This document shows positions 1-13,900 of a stretch of 64,000 nt of DNA, one piece after another. The notes beneath the pieces were generated by a model. The model had not been told where the DNA came from. It made no database searches and worked only from the letters and a program-made list of their open reading frames with translations. The translations under genes were made by a program, and so were the position numbers. How positions within the stretch are numbered: position 1 is the stretch's first letter; each line of letters begins with the position of its first letter. Origin of the DNA: Fasciolopsis buskii (Eukaryota; Platyhelminthes; Trematoda; Plagiorchiida; Fasciolidae); assembly GCA_008360955.1 (NCBI GenBank), contig LUCM01000083.1, positions 652,288 to 716,287 of the forward strand, in the 5' to 3' direction.

Positions 1-3000
1 TTGGTTCACTTGATGAAAATTCGGATACATTTGAAAATTTGCTGAAGAATGGTCTGATTGATGCGTTATTTCGGTTTTGCACATAATTTCAGTTGGATTA
101 TGGAAGTGTCTGTTACTAAATGGAACAATCAATATGTTTAACGATCAAGAGGAATTTTATGTGGATAATAGGAAATCACCCAGATAAACAGAGGGAGGTG
201 AACACTAAATAAACATGGCGTGTCTCGTTTCGAAGCGTTAGAACAGCCCGCCAAATTTGAGGTGGTGATTCCACAGTGATGACATACGAAAGAGACATCG
301 GCTTCCCAGACGCTGACTTCTGTTGTTCAAAATCGTGCACCAGTGTGAAATTGCGACACAGCAGTCATGCGATCACATCGGTCACGGTGACTTTAAGATA
401 GGCGTAGAGTTGTCCAAATGAGTCATTGATAGTCATCTCGCTGTTGCGCTCGAACAACGTTTCTGATATGCAAGAATCAAAAAGTACTGGCTTTCGTTTT
501 TTTGCAAACAAAAATAGAAAAACTGACCTCGTCCTGCTAGGTCAAGGGCAAGGTTTACAAGCATTCATTCGGGTTTTCTGCCAGTAACGATATCAAGTGA
601 TCATAAGAAAATCGTTTCCTATCTACGTATTTGTGTTTTTTATAGCTCTTTGCATAGCTAAACCCGTCTTCGTAATATCAAAAAATAATTTTGTGGGTTT
701 CACGCAGTGGCTGCCTGAACATCGTGCGAAATATCGGGACCATTCTGTCAGTCAGTAAACTTGTCAAGACTCCAGGTCGGTTTCTGGATTCTTCAAAAAG
801 TATGTCTAGGGCATATGCGGATGTTTTGGAAAAGTTCACAATTCACTCAGTTGTTCCAAATGGTCACAGTCTTCAAGGAGACGGAGTGGTTTTACCATAG
901 CAAAATTTGATTTTTTGTCAAGGTCGTGTTTGATTAAGAATTATGCCGGGGAAAATTGAAGCTTCGAAGTTAACGGGCTAATATTATAGGTATGTGAACA
1001 ACGGAGAGCAGGATTCAAGAGCGGGCAAAAAAATAATCTAGGCAACTGTCCAGCAGTGGGACGGTAGCTAGGGATTGGAGGGTTACGATTGATTATCCAT
1101 TAGCCGAATGCCTTTATATTGAAACCGACCAAGAAGAGAGAAGTAGCCATACGTGGTTATAGTACTGGCGTGCAGAGTCCATTTAGACTTTGTAAAAATA
1201 CCAATTAAGCAATTGCGATGTTGGTACTCCATTTTCCGCATAGCACTGTGGCACTGATAGTGCGTATGGATGTTAGTATGCAAGAAATCTGTGGGAGCGC
1301 AGTACCTTTTTCACTGAGGCAAAGGGTAGCACCATTCACATGCTGCTAATTTTTGGTATTGTTTAGAATGCTGGAATTAACTGAATGTACTGACGTGACT
1401 GTTACCCATGCGAGTGGAAAGTGAACTTCAAGGATGCATAGTAATGCATTAGAGTTTATTGTGAACAAATACTTGTATTCATAAATAAGGCAGCAACGAC
1501 CGGTTGTAGCTGAATGGGCTAGGCGTTTATCATGTCAAAGTTTAGCAGTTCAAATCTCAAACCCACTATCGACTTTCATGGTAGAAAGCACCAACAGAAC
1601 ATGTATTTTCCATTTCGTCTCTTTTTAAATAACTGCTGAATGCACTTGATTTATCATTATGAACTGATCTATCATACACGGTTGTAAACCTTTGACACGG
1701 TAAGCTTCGTCTGGTTGTTATGTATTCCATGACAGGGTCTTCAAACCTTTCCTATCTTATTCTAATTGCTTTAATTGGTGAGCCTTATTCGAAAATCAAG
1801 CCGTTTCAACATTGATTTCACAAAAAGTCACTACCAAGTGAAAGAAAGTGGGATTGGAAGATTACAAGTTTAACTCCAGCAAGAGATATTACGACTGATT
1901 CAACTCGCATGTGACACGTCTAACATGATAACTAAAATCATTGGCAAGCGACTGCCGGTCTAATGGGGATTTGTGCCAGGAAAGTCCCGGCGTCACATCA
2001 AACTGCTAGAAAGTTATCGTTGGCCATGCCAGGCGTCCTACAAGCGATCTGGATCAGTCATAATACTTCTTTCTGAAATTCAGCTTATACCTTTCCAAAT
2101 ATAATTCCTTGTTTCTGACTTCATTATTTTCAAATGATGCGAAACACCGAATTTCATTAGAGTGTCCTGTAATTGGGTTGATTTTTCTGGGAGAATATTA
2201 AAATTGATCGAACTTGAAGGCTCCGATTCATTTTATGTGCGTTAATTAAATTGCTTTGAGATTGTGTGCTGCAGCTGTTGTTCCTTGAGCTACTGACATG
2301 GCTTCCGAAGGTTTTTTATGGGGACAAAAATCATATCTAAACTAGCGTTCATCAAACGCAAGTTCACACGGATCATTGCTAAAAAATGCATCCCACATAG
2401 AAGCGGGCTTTCTCTCATTGATTTGCCGTCGGTAACACCTCGTGTTTAGCTCAAGGTCCTAGTAACTTCTCATCTACAGGCCTAATCTGGTTCCCAACTG
2501 AGGCTCAGGGCAGAGCTGCATATCACCGGGCGCGTTCCTGGTCACCATTCCTGGGGTTAGCTATGAATAATATCAGCCAAGACTCATTGAGTAAGCGGAC
2601 AAGCAACGGCATCGTCGAGGACATAATGGATTTCCCATGGGAGGCATTCTATCTAAAAGTGCTGTGATTTCATTGTTGGTACTGCAACGTAGCGAGTCTG
2701 GCCCGCCATCTAAAAAAGACCATTACGCCTTGCCGCATTCCACAGACTCGGCGAGGTTTCTCGAAAGAGGCACACGAACCAATCAGCCCGTCACTGACCA
2801 GTATGGAACATCTCTGCCCCCTTGCAGGTTGCACTTGACTGTGCACAGGCTAGATGTACATCCTCGACTAAACAGACGTACTATGGATCGGGCGACCCAT
2901 CAGCACAATAGCCCTCAAGGTAAACAGCTATGTATAAATGTGACCTTACTATGACTGCTTTGTACTCAGGGCGTACACATTGAAATGTTCTACTTCACAC

Positions 3001-6000
3001 GATTGTTTGTTTGTCTGAAGGCCGGTGGTAATTTCTTTTCCATTGAGTGTTGCGCATTCTCAAGGATCTACAGTCGGCCGTCTTATCGATAACGTTTTTG
3101 AGAGAAATTCTGATCTTCCTTCGTCTGCCATCCCAGTTGCTGAATCCGCCTTCTGACGTCTGATGCTCTTCTTCGTCCTAGATATCCCTCCAAGTTAACC
3201 ACTTCTACTACGCGAATGCTGTTGCATATCGGATCATAAGTGTGTTTTGCTTGTACACTTGACGTGCGGATTGCCGGGATCCGATGGTTCTTTTCCATTT
3301 CTGTTTGAAAATAGTAGAAAACTGTTTGCTTAGTTACTTCGGTTTTTGTTCCCCAAGGTTTGGCACGATGAAAGATCTGCTCCTGTCCATCTTTACGAGG
3401 TGATCGCACAATGACTGTTCGAACCCCAAGGATATTAGCTCACTCCCAGTTGGCGTTGAAGGTGTCAATATCCGTCAGTCTGCGCAAGCTATTTTACTGA
3501 AGTGTGATGTGCAGACTCGCGAACTGGCTAGATTTCTTGGGGTCGTGAATGCATCGATAGAATTTTCATTCTCCAGTAGCTGTTTCTAAAAGCTAACGAG
3601 CATTGTTTCCGGTCGTTTCTACAGGCTTCTACTCCGTCATTAGGCCTGCATTATGACATTGTTTGTTGATGAATGGAGTACCTGAGAAGTATATGTTGGT
3701 CCTCAAATAGTTGTACCGTCATACGTCAGGTCGGGTTAGGCTTGTGATCAGCTTTCACTACTTTTCGTCGTTTCCAGTTGGGTACGACAAGATTGCTCCG
3801 TCTCCCTATTTCTTTTCAACTTCGTCCTACAGGATGTTCTACATAACGCTTTATTTGTTTTATTGGGTCGGTAGTTGGACTCCTTCTGGAGATCAGGGTT
3901 TTTGAGTTAGGGTATGGCGATCATATCGGCGAATCAACACGAGTTGGACTGCTTGGTGGTTGAGATATCCACATACGACACGCGCTTTGTGTTTCCAAAA
4001 TGCAAGGTACTTCTTTAGGAGTGACTAGAGCCTGCCCGCACTCATCCTTCGCAGTGACTAGTTAGAAGTAGTGGACACCTTTACTTACTTCCGGATGTTG
4101 TTTATAACTGGCGGAAGTGTTTGGGAGGACCTCACATCATGAACAGCGAAAGCCAGAACAGCTTTCGCGAGCCTGTGACGTTTGCGGCACAGTCTTGGCA
4201 TCTGGCTTATTGTTCGCAATGTCCTTTATGGTTTTGAGACCTGAATCCGCATTGAAGATGCTCGACAGCTCTTTATTCGACCACCGATATTTCCGACGCA
4301 TTGCTGGAGTTTGTTGGGAACTCCGGGGGAGCAGTTGTGAGATGTTTCGTTGTGTGCCAGTTTCAACTAGTCATCGTCCTCTGACTGCGGTAATCGGACC
4401 TGATGACTTGGACAAGTGTTGGTTGTGTTTGTCTGTTGTTTGCCTTTTCGTGGTCCTTTTACGTGTTGTGCAAGGTTGAAATAGCGAAGCGGTCGTCGGG
4501 TTATGGCTTACCATTGAATTATGACTAAATTAGCTGCTTCTCTGGTATAGGTTGGTCCTTCTTGCCTTTTCTGTTCGGATTGTTGATTGTAAATGCCGAG
4601 AGCTAGCTGAGAATCCCAGTTGTTGGCACAAATGCTGTGTCGCCCGTCTTTTGAATTATTGTCCAGTTAAAACCACAAATATAATTGGGAAAACATCGAA
4701 ATATGTTTGGCAAAATCATTGGGTAGTTTTCTGCTACCCTTACAGCTTTTTCTCCCTTATTATGTTCACTTTATGTACAATGTTATTTAGGTTTTCTTAC
4801 GGTGGTACTGTTCGTGTTTTCCCGCCGGATTTCTTACGTTCACCTGAACAGTGTTTATCCTGTATCTGTGCGTTTATTTCCCTTTAGGGGCTTTCTATGC
4901 TGTTTGAGTTGAAACGGTTGTCCTGATTACAGTTTTCGGTTGTGATGTTAAATGTGAGCTCTGGCATAGTCCGGTTTTTCCAGTTCATTCATCGTGTCCC
5001 AACGAGGGATGATAGACGAAATGGAGGTGACATCTTACCAAGGCCACCGAGAATGGAGGTGTTAACCATGTGACTTTCCATTTGAGACTAACCCTCGTTT
5101 CAGCACGTCGTATCTTCCTCAGGTTCGTGGCACAGTGGCGAGGTCCACTGGACCCGTTATCTATCGAGTGCGTGCGAGAATTGTTTATACAGTATATCCC
5201 CACCCTGTTCTTAATTTGATACCTCCCGGTCGCGTCTGTCAGCTACACGTGCACATGAACATACAGGCGTAGTAACGCGGCACATCTGGGTTAATGTCAT
5301 AATGTCTAATTTGTCTCCAATCTAGCTCGATGTTTTGATGGGACGCTCCAACCGGGCACACTCATATACTCTTATATCTAGTTAGTTTCTCGTGGTTTGA
5401 TTGTTCAAACGGGGAAGCGCAGATGTCAATTTTTTTTCAGATAAGGAAATTGCGAAGCGCACCAGTTGTGCGGCTGTTGTCACTTCTCTTGTATTGGAAC
5501 GTGTGTAACAGACAATAGTATTTCTATGGGGGGCGGGTTGCAGGGAAATTTTGCGCTCCTCGCCGTCCTACTCATACTCCCAGCTTTCTCATTCTTGATG
5601 AGAAAAAGCTGCATGTGTTATGTTTTAACGCTTCTCCCTATCTTCGAGCCATACCCTTCCTCAAATGGTCTTAGATTTGTACCCATTATCTCATTTTGCA
5701 ATTGCCTCAGTTACGTTGCTTGCGAGCCAGTGTAGTGGAGAAAACAAATCCCACATTAAGATATGCTCCATTTTTATTGAAAATAATTGACAATCAACAT
5801 TATTACATAATTGGAAGAGTATCGATTCAAGTAGCATATCGATAGTCCAAGCGTCACGACGACTCGCCTGCTATCTACCTCCATAATAAAAGGTGACCGT
5901 CTTTACTTTGAGGCGATCACCACCTGCTACATTCGAACACCATCGGCTCGTAAATTGGGTCACAGGACTAGATGTTCATCCCATAATTTACTGACTATTT

Positions 6001-7846
6001 TTGTTTTAGACCCAACTGATATTCCTCGAATCGAATAATTTCTTTTCTTTTCGACTCGTTTGTGATGTTAATCTGTAGATAGAGCCTACCTTTTCCATGA
6101 TAATTTTAGGTAGGATAGTCTATCACTCTAACTTAACACATCACGCATGTCCGGAACGATTTCGCTCTAATGTTGATATCGTGCGTATTGTGAAACCATA
6201 TATGATATTAAGGTACACATGAGACAAGGCGAATTCGTTGGCAATTGATTCTTGTCGTTGAGAAATAAACGTACATCAGTCATCTTGGGGAATCTCTATC
6301 TAATAACCCGCTGTATTGTTGTCAGATAAATGTTGATTCGCCTGAGAATGACGTGTACTGGGAGACGACGAAATTGTGGAGTTCCGTTGTTTACTGCTCT
6401 TCGCATCTACAGTCCTTGGACACGATCTGGTTCGTGTTCAGTAAACCCATTCAAAATGTATTAGTTCAGTATTTACTGCTGTATTGAATTATAGCGTAGT
6501 CGTTTCGGTCCTATTTGCTTACACTCCTGTTTGGCGCATTTCGTATCACGTCACAATGGGCCGAAACGTCTGTCTGCTTCTAGAATCCGTCTGCTTAGCT
6601 CATCGTTTTTGTTTTTTTTTATCTTCTGGTCGCTTCACTTTTCCGTGCCAATTGTGTAACCATTTGGTGTCCAACAAAATCTTTCATACCACCGTCACCA
6701 GTACGACATTCTCTCTCATCAGGGATACTCCATGTACTGTTGGGGCTATCCAGCAAACTGCAGATTTTCAGTTCGGTTTGCTAGCCACCAACCTGATCTT
6801 CTCCGAAGTCACAGAAGAATTCCATTTTGACAAGCATCAAATTCAGAGTGCCTCACTGATTTGGTTTTTATATGCCAAATATTCATTTGTTCAACGCTTG
6901 AGAGTCGTCTCACGATTTTCCTTCTCTCGGCATTACTTTAGTTTTTGTTGTTAAGGCTTGGTCTCGACAGTTTCCCTTCCTACGATCTTCTTATTCCACG
7001 ATTGCGATATTTTATACGCAAAGCACTTTCGGCACTTATCTCGGATATAGGTCACCAGTCAAGCTTATCTGGACGTTGAATTTCCTTATGTCAACCTTTA
7101 TTCACCAAAATACTAAACTTCGGAACACTTGCTTTCTCTATATTCCCAGTCCTTACAATCTTCCTCTATTCAAAAGCATAATTAACTGACTTGTTCTTGC
7201 TTAGATTTTCCCAACGCGTTCGTTTTCTATCATTTTTCTTGAACGTGAAATTTTGTTGTAAACCATTTCGTGTGATAAAAAATCCAAACAACAGAAACCA
7301 AAATCAGACTTGGTTTTGTTACGTTCGATTTAGTCGCATGAACGGAGTATCCAACCTGATCTATCTGTCGTCAGTGCGACTTAAAATTTTCTCTTACGCA
7401 TCACGGCCACTCCACGGCGAGCTAGATTCGTTTTTTTTTCAACTTTCCGAAATCAGTGGTTGGAATATTTGAAACAATTATCATAACTAGGCAAGTTTGA
7501 AAACCGATACCTTTGTAGAATTGCTTCAATTGGTTCAATGATTTTATGGCCCTACACGATTCTTAGGCGAACGACGCTGCAGAAGCACCAGTTCTAGCAC
7601 GATCACGGGATTGTTGAGTTGACTTGTGAGAAAAACAAGATTGCTTTTTCCTCGCTAAAATCGATTCAATTGATGCAGCAATTCTGTGTGGCCATAAGCA
7701 TGCTTCATTTTTTGTTCTGTGGTACGGATATATGGGTGCTATTTTTTCGCAATCTTCTGTTGTTGTTGTTTTTTCCTCGTTTCTTTGCTCCGTCCCAACT
7801 TGCCACTGTCCCTTATCCTGCTGGTTTTTGCTAACCTTTTTCACAG
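1..7846. other. Intron or upstream region, no gene recognised
   Basis: Probably the 5' intron before the first visible SREBP exon, since the basic-region exon should lie further upstream. It holds short open frames with no recognisable product: 2637-2954 plus (a GC-richer patch around 2450-2900), 3083-3409 minus (108 residues, Arg-rich), 4117-4479, 4552-4887 and 6484-6954 plus. They overlap nothing recognisable and may be decayed repeats. A tRNA-like sequence lies at 1499-1572. No bHLH basic-region motif was found on the plus strand. Confidence 0.5.
1499..1572 (+). repeat. tRNA-like sequence, possible SINE head
   Basis: TAGCTGAATGGGCTAGGCG resembles a tRNA D-arm/A-box, and about 30 bp on agttcaaatct resembles a B-box (GGTTCAAATCC type). 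The stems do not close well enough for a functional tRNA. A decayed tRNA-derived SINE is the likeliest reading. Confidence 0.35.
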
Positions 7847-7976
7847 TTGAACAAATCGGCTGTGTTGCGCCAGGCTATCGATCGGATCAAAGAATTAGAA
7901 AAAACTAAGGAGCGTCTCCAAGCGGAAGTCATGCTTTTGCGTCGGTTGCATGTAGTTCATATGACGAAATCTGAGT
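7847..7976 (+). CDS. SREBF: SREBP exon: bHLH helix 2 and leucine zipper
   Basis: Reads LNKSAVLRQAIDRIKELE at its start, almost the SREBP signature (vertebrate proteins have LNKSAVLRKAIDYIR at the start of helix 2). It continues into a zipper with Leu/Met heptads (about 37 residues in all) that mediates dimerisation. Acceptor: a T-rich tract then ttcacag at 7841-7846. Donor: GTGAGT at 7977. It enters at a codon boundary and leaves in phase 1, which fits the next exon at 18038. The DNA-contacting basic region with the SREBP-specific Tyr is not in this exon, and I did not find it upstream in the window. The exon lies about 1.2 kb before RTE copy A. Confidence 0.9.
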
Positions 7977-10900
7977 GTGAGTGTCCACCCAATACGGTCA
8001 GATTTTATTTGGTCCGATTTTTAAACAGTTATGAATCTTTTTGTCTAGACTTGTTTGTTTCGCTTTTTTTAGTTTTCCTATCGTTTGTTACCTGTGCAGA
8101 CTAGTTTTTTTGCTGATGGATGTATATACTAGTCCTGCCCAAACTCATGTGACGCGCGCTATGCGAGCACCTTCCGGTTTAATAGGCAAACAAATATTTG
8201 AATTTGTACTTCTTTTATTCTATGGGAATTTCCGAATCTTTTCGAGAAAGAACCATGAGCTTTGGAGTTATCTAACAAGCAAACAGGCTAGAAATCTGGT
8301 CAATATTCACTTTTAATTACCATTTGTTTATCTCAACCACGACTCATTGCGAGCCCGCCAAAGAGAACAAGTTGAGATTAATTTACAACAATCTGACGCA
8401 TATTGGTCGGAGTCCACCTTCAGTAAACAATGACAATCGACGAGTAGTGTGCTCATTTTGACGCAGCGTTCAGCAACTCCAACATGCGATTGTTTTGCCT
8501 CGTACTTCAGGGAGTTTTAGAATTTCCAAGTCAATATCAACTGACCAAGTAGCTCATTAAATTATCATGTTGGGACGTGCAGTGATTTGGATGGGATCAC
8601 GATTCATGTGGTGTTTTTATCTAAAGCATGCTATGATCTCGAGTGTGTTTTCACCCGATTTACTTCAAATTGAAAAAAAAAACCACTCTATTCAGGGCAA
8701 CCTGTTTACCGAATTCCAGTAGCGAAGCATCGACCTTTTTCGATGACTTGTTTTTCCACAGTATCTGATTTCTCACGAATATCTCCGCCACCACAACGAC
8801 AAAATGTCCCTTATGTACACTGCCTACTCTATTGATCCGTTTGTGAAGCTTTTCTCATTCCATTCGTGTAAAGGTAACACAAGTTGGACAGGAATAAGAA
8901 AGCGAGATAACTTTTTTGAGGAATTTTTTTCTGGAAGTGTTTTCCAGGCCGTAGCATGCCATGCGACCGTCAAAAAATTACTTGGTCGCCATGTTAAGAC
9001 GTTCAGTATTTTCTACTATTGCTCGAGGTAATCATATTCTATGCACGATTGGCCGATTCATTCATACTCTGTGTCCGCTGACACAGAGTTTAAACATTAT
9101 TCAACACTTTCTGTGCACTGAAGCATAAAGTATCACTAATTATCTGCATCCGGATTAAAAAGTTGAACGTCTGTGGTAAACTTTTAACAAGAATACAATT
9201 AACTTTGTAGTCCCGTCACGAGACTACACCTTGACGTGGTGTGACGCCTTGCCTGCCTCCATGACCCAACGAGCTATACAGGATGGCTTATCTCAATCCG
9301 AAGATCCAATCGTGCCTGGAAGGTCGACGAAGTAGTCTCCTGGTCCTCCAAGTTGGGGGTTGATCTGAGTTGGCAGCCCAGTCGGAAAAACAAGTGGACG
9401 AGTAACTGATCGAAGTAGATGGGCTCCCACTCAGCTATTCCCCGCTGCCTTGCGGTCAGTTTCTTGTCAGAACCAAAGGCTTTGGTTGAGAACCCTAATC
9501 GTTTTTCTGCTTAGCGGCTGGACTCCCTAGCGGTACCCGTCCATTATTATTTCCTATGAGTTACACGCCTGAAAATTATCCCATATTGCATCGGTCGTCG
9601 CGCAGGATAATCAGGACTGCACTGCCCATTGCATCGAGCGCAGGTAGGATGGGTAGTGATAAATATGCTACTGCTTAGAGTTCCCTCTCCTTTATTCAAC
9701 CCTTCTCTTCTGTCTCCAACGGAAACAATTTGCCCCTTCTGCCTACCCATAGTATCTCCATTGATGACACGCCCGATACTCGCAACGGTTTATTGTCAAT
9801 TAGTGTAGTAGGTGGTTTTCAGTCTGTTAGCTCACATTTTCTCAAGCCTCGTCAGCCTCTGCAACTGGGTTCGTTCAATGTGCGCACTTTAATGCAGGCT
9901 GGCCAACAGGCGTGTTTGGCTCTGACAGTGGACTCACTTTCGATTGATGTCTGCTGTGTGAGTGAAACACGAATTCAAGATTCGAGTAGGGTAATTCAAC
10001 TAACTGCGCCAAACGTCTCGTCAGGATATTTTCTTCGCACTTCAGGAGACGAAGCAGCTCAAGCTGTAGGTCAACGTGTTGTAGGAATAGTGTTGAGTGA
10101 GAAGGCTGAAGCAGCCCTTTTAGACTGGATCCCAGTCAACAGTGGCTTGTATGCCATGAGACTGCAGGGATCAGTCGGCGTCCGGAGGGATAGTAATGTT
10201 AAGCTTAGTTTATTTGTTATCTCGGCATACGCTCCCACAGACTGCAGCACTGACATGGAGAAAGAGGAATTTTACGATAACCTCGTCACTCTTGTTCGGA
10301 AGAGCAAACGCTCTGACATTGTAGTGGTAGCAGGTGACTTTAATGCACAAGTTGGAAAACTGAGTGCATCGGAGTCCTGTTTAGGTGGGCGATGCGCCTT
10401 GCTTGCACAGCGAACAGACAACGGGGAAAGACTTCTCCAATTCTGTGCAGATAATCATTTGTTCCTATCTAGTACGAATTTCCGACACAGTTCTCGTCTC
10501 ACTGCGACATGGCGCTCTAACTCGACAGGTAGTTTGAGTCAGATTGACCATATCGCAGTTAGCTACCGTTGGCGCGGTTCTGTCCAGAACTGTAGATCAT
10601 ACTGGACCACGTACGTCGAATCGGACCATGCGTTAGTTTTAATGCGATTTTTGCTGCAGCTCAACGGCCATCGGCGCAGGCCAGAAGCACGATTGGCCGT
10701 CGGATGTCTGTGTGATTCGGCTGTTCCCAACATCTATGAGCAGGAACTATCCGAGGAACTAAGAACTCCGACGAGCAGCAATGTAGACGATCGGTGGGAT
10801 CAAATCAAGTAGGCTATGCGTTTAGCATCAGATTTCGCTTGTGGTCCTAGACGCTGGATCTGATGCAGCAAAATCGCCATCTTCCTAACTGCAAGAGGTG

Positions 10901-13900
10901 AATAAGATATGTCGACAGTTGCAGCGTGAGTTGATGACAAGCCTTAAGAATGACTGTGAAAATTGGTGGGTTAAGGCAGCCGAACAGATGGAAGCGACTG
11001 CAGCTTTAGGTAACAGTGGAAGACTGTTTAAGCTTATTAGTGACAACGTTGGGCGGCGAACATCGGTTAGTGAAGTCGTGTGCGATAGGACTGGAGAGCT
11101 CATCCATGGTAGACAACAAAGGGTGGACCGTTGGGCAGAGCACTTTAAGGATCAGTTTAGCTGGCCATACGCTATCGTATCTAGTCCGACGTCTGTAGCT
11201 GTGAATCCTTGGGAGGTGTCACTTGATCCTCCAAAGGAAGTGGAAGTGGAGTCGAATATTCGGATTCTGAAGAGGGGAAAAGCTGCCGGTCCGGACGACC
11301 TTCCCCCAGTTCTTTTCAAATTGGGTGGAGAAGTGCTGACGAAATCAGTCATCTCCTTGGTTCATGATATTTGGAACGAGGACCGTATCCCGTTATCGTG
11401 GGGTGGGTCACTGTATATACCCATCTTCAAGAAGGGCACACGGAATGAGTGTAGCAATGAGAGTGGGATCTCGGATTATCAGTCCTTGAAGAAGAAAACG
11501 TGAAATTCTCTTTCCATTTCAACTCCCGCATCTCCTAATAGAGCTGGGGAAAGTCCATCTGATCCCGGTGCTTTATGGTGTCTTAAGGCTCAAATTTCCT
11601 TGAGGATTTCCGCCTCAGCCAGTGAATCTGTTGTAAGCGGCCACTGGACGTCTGCCGGCCTAAGTGGGAGATGTGTTGACGCTAACGGCCAGCTAAATTG
11701 TGATTGAAAGTGCTCTTCTGGCGTACAAGATATCGCCGCTAGTTATTAATAGGCAAACCATAATCCTCGCAGATCATTTCGCTTACACTCAGTGCTTCCT
11801 TACTGGCAGCTCGCATGAAATGAAACAGCTTACGCGAATTTCCCATGTAAGAAGCATGTTCCGTCTCCGGAGCTCATTGAGACTACCACATCTAACGATC
11901 CCTACATAAGCTTGCAATGAGCTCACATCTGGTTTCGAGCCGTGGTTCATTATACTCGCTACCGGAACGGACTGGTGTGCTTCAGAAATGCGCAGAGACT
12001 CAGCATAAATCCAGGGTGTCACAACCTGATGGGTCAGGTCATAACTCACTGAGCCAGCAGAATGCAAAGCATTCTTGATTAGCGACCGGTACTCATTGAT
12101 ATTTGGAGGTGGAAGTAATCCTAACTTTTTAGCCAGTGCGCTTTGAAAAATTGATGAGTGAGTTGGACCAAATAGATTGTCACAATCTGAATGACGCACC
12201 GCATAGCTTCTTCCACTCTGTAAGAGGAACACAAAATAGGGCACGGTATGGCAGACGAGTGTTCGCCATGCATAGCACGTAAACCAACCAGCGTAGACTA
12301 CCAAGCTTCATACGCTAAGATAGTTCTCATAACCGGGACCCAATACTAGACTCCTAACGTCTAGACTACTCACCCGGTCACTCCATTCAATCCTAGCCAT
12401 ACTACGTAGACATCGGTGGTCGAAAACCTCTATCCGACGAACATCTCCCACACTCATACTCTATTTCTAACAACTGTACAACAGAACTGAGCGCACTGCG
12501 GCACAGTACACACGACCTTTCAACTTCAACGAAATATCAGGTCGACGCCACAACTGCTTCGGTCCAACGTAGGTCGCTAGAGCCTTCGATGTATGCGTGT
12601 TTATCTCTACTGACGAGCCGCCAGCGTTCAACAGGCAGGTGCCAAGGCAGTTGAAAAGATTCACAACAGTTAGTTCTCCATCCAGTATCAAGTTGGGTGA
12701 CTACTTTTATCCAGTTCTGTAACAGTAATTTACACTTTGAGGGTGCAAAGCGCATGCCGAGCTACAGCACTCAAGAATCTGTCTAATGCACGTTGAGCAC
12801 GGTCCGATGATTAGAACAGGCACACGACGTCATCTGCTTAACCTAGGTCACACAGCTTCTCACCTTCTGAAGCATTTTTCATTACCTCGTCCGTGACGAA
12901 ACTGAACAAGGATGACGATATGGGGCACCCTTGTCTAATGTTGCTGGATGTTTCGAATGAACTTGATAACTAACAGTTTGCCCTGACACGACCGTAGGTA
13001 TGTAGGTACAATGCTCCCAACAGGTTCACAAACTTCGCTGGCGTGCCATTCCGGTGGAGAGCACTGAATAGTGCTGTCCGATCCACTGATTCGAACGCGC
13101 CTTTCGTGTCGCGAAAGACTACAATCGTGGGTCGGCGATGTATGTGGCGCCGTTCGAGTATTTGGTGAAGAGTGACTATCTGGAGGACCTTGCCTGTCAG
13201 CGAAACACGAGAAAAGATAATTTTGCACAAATCGGTGTACTAATCATGTGCCATCGGAATTTCGGACAATCACAAAAACGGTGAAAGATAAAGGAGGAAG
13301 AAATAGAAACAGTGTCTTTAATTCACCCCACATGATATCTCTGTCCTCAACCTCTGCGTCATTGACCGGCCATACGTGTTTCCTGTGTGAGTTAATACTA
13401 CGCGGTTGCCCAGATTGAAGTAAACGGTTGGCTTAGGAGGCCCTACACCGAGCCTTCGACGAAATGGTCTAGCTCACAAGACAGTAGGACGATGTTACGT
13501 AACTCATCGGGGCCGGTGCCTAACTGCGCGGTTCATATGTCCTTCGTACAAGGCTAGACATCCTGGGTATCCGGCACACCCGTTCTCCACAGATGTCGGT
13601 AAGTATGAAGTAGTACGCTTCGCATTTTTCCGTGGTTGGTATGGAATCAGGATTTAACCATCTACTCTAAACTGATTACCTGATGGAGGGCCCCGGGTAT
13701 TCGCCTTCGTCCTTGCATTTTAACGTGAACATCGCGGCCACAAGAAGTCTCCGCAGGACTTCCTCAGCAGAGGCCATTAGAAACGCAAGTCATTTGGGTC
13801 TATTTCGAAAATACTTGAGGATGATTGGCCGACTCGCAGACTGACACATTCACTCTCGACATCGCTCAAGTGTTTGAGGATAGTAGGTGTTAGTCTCGTT

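Larger units (their letters stand above)
9211..11470 (+). mobile_element. RTE-like non-LTR retrotransposon, family 1, copy A (3' truncated)
   Basis: Begins with the 5' terminus cgagactacaccttgacg shared with copies C and E. It then has a 5' leader of about 350 bp, the APE-type endonuclease and the start of the reverse transcriptase, and stops being family-1 at about 11470, before the RT palm motifs. The RT part keeps FKDQFSW and KAAGPDDLPPVLFKLGG. A TAG at about 9677 closes the N-terminal leader frame that is open in copies C and D, and a TAG at 10810-10812 separates endonuclease and RT. Near identity to copy D in the endonuclease means recent insertion. No target-site duplication was found. 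Confidence 0.85.

Noticed and set aside
6484..6954. 156-codon plus-strand frame as a host gene
   Set aside because: T-rich, no recognisable domain, no splice context, and its composition fits chance in this AT-rich region.
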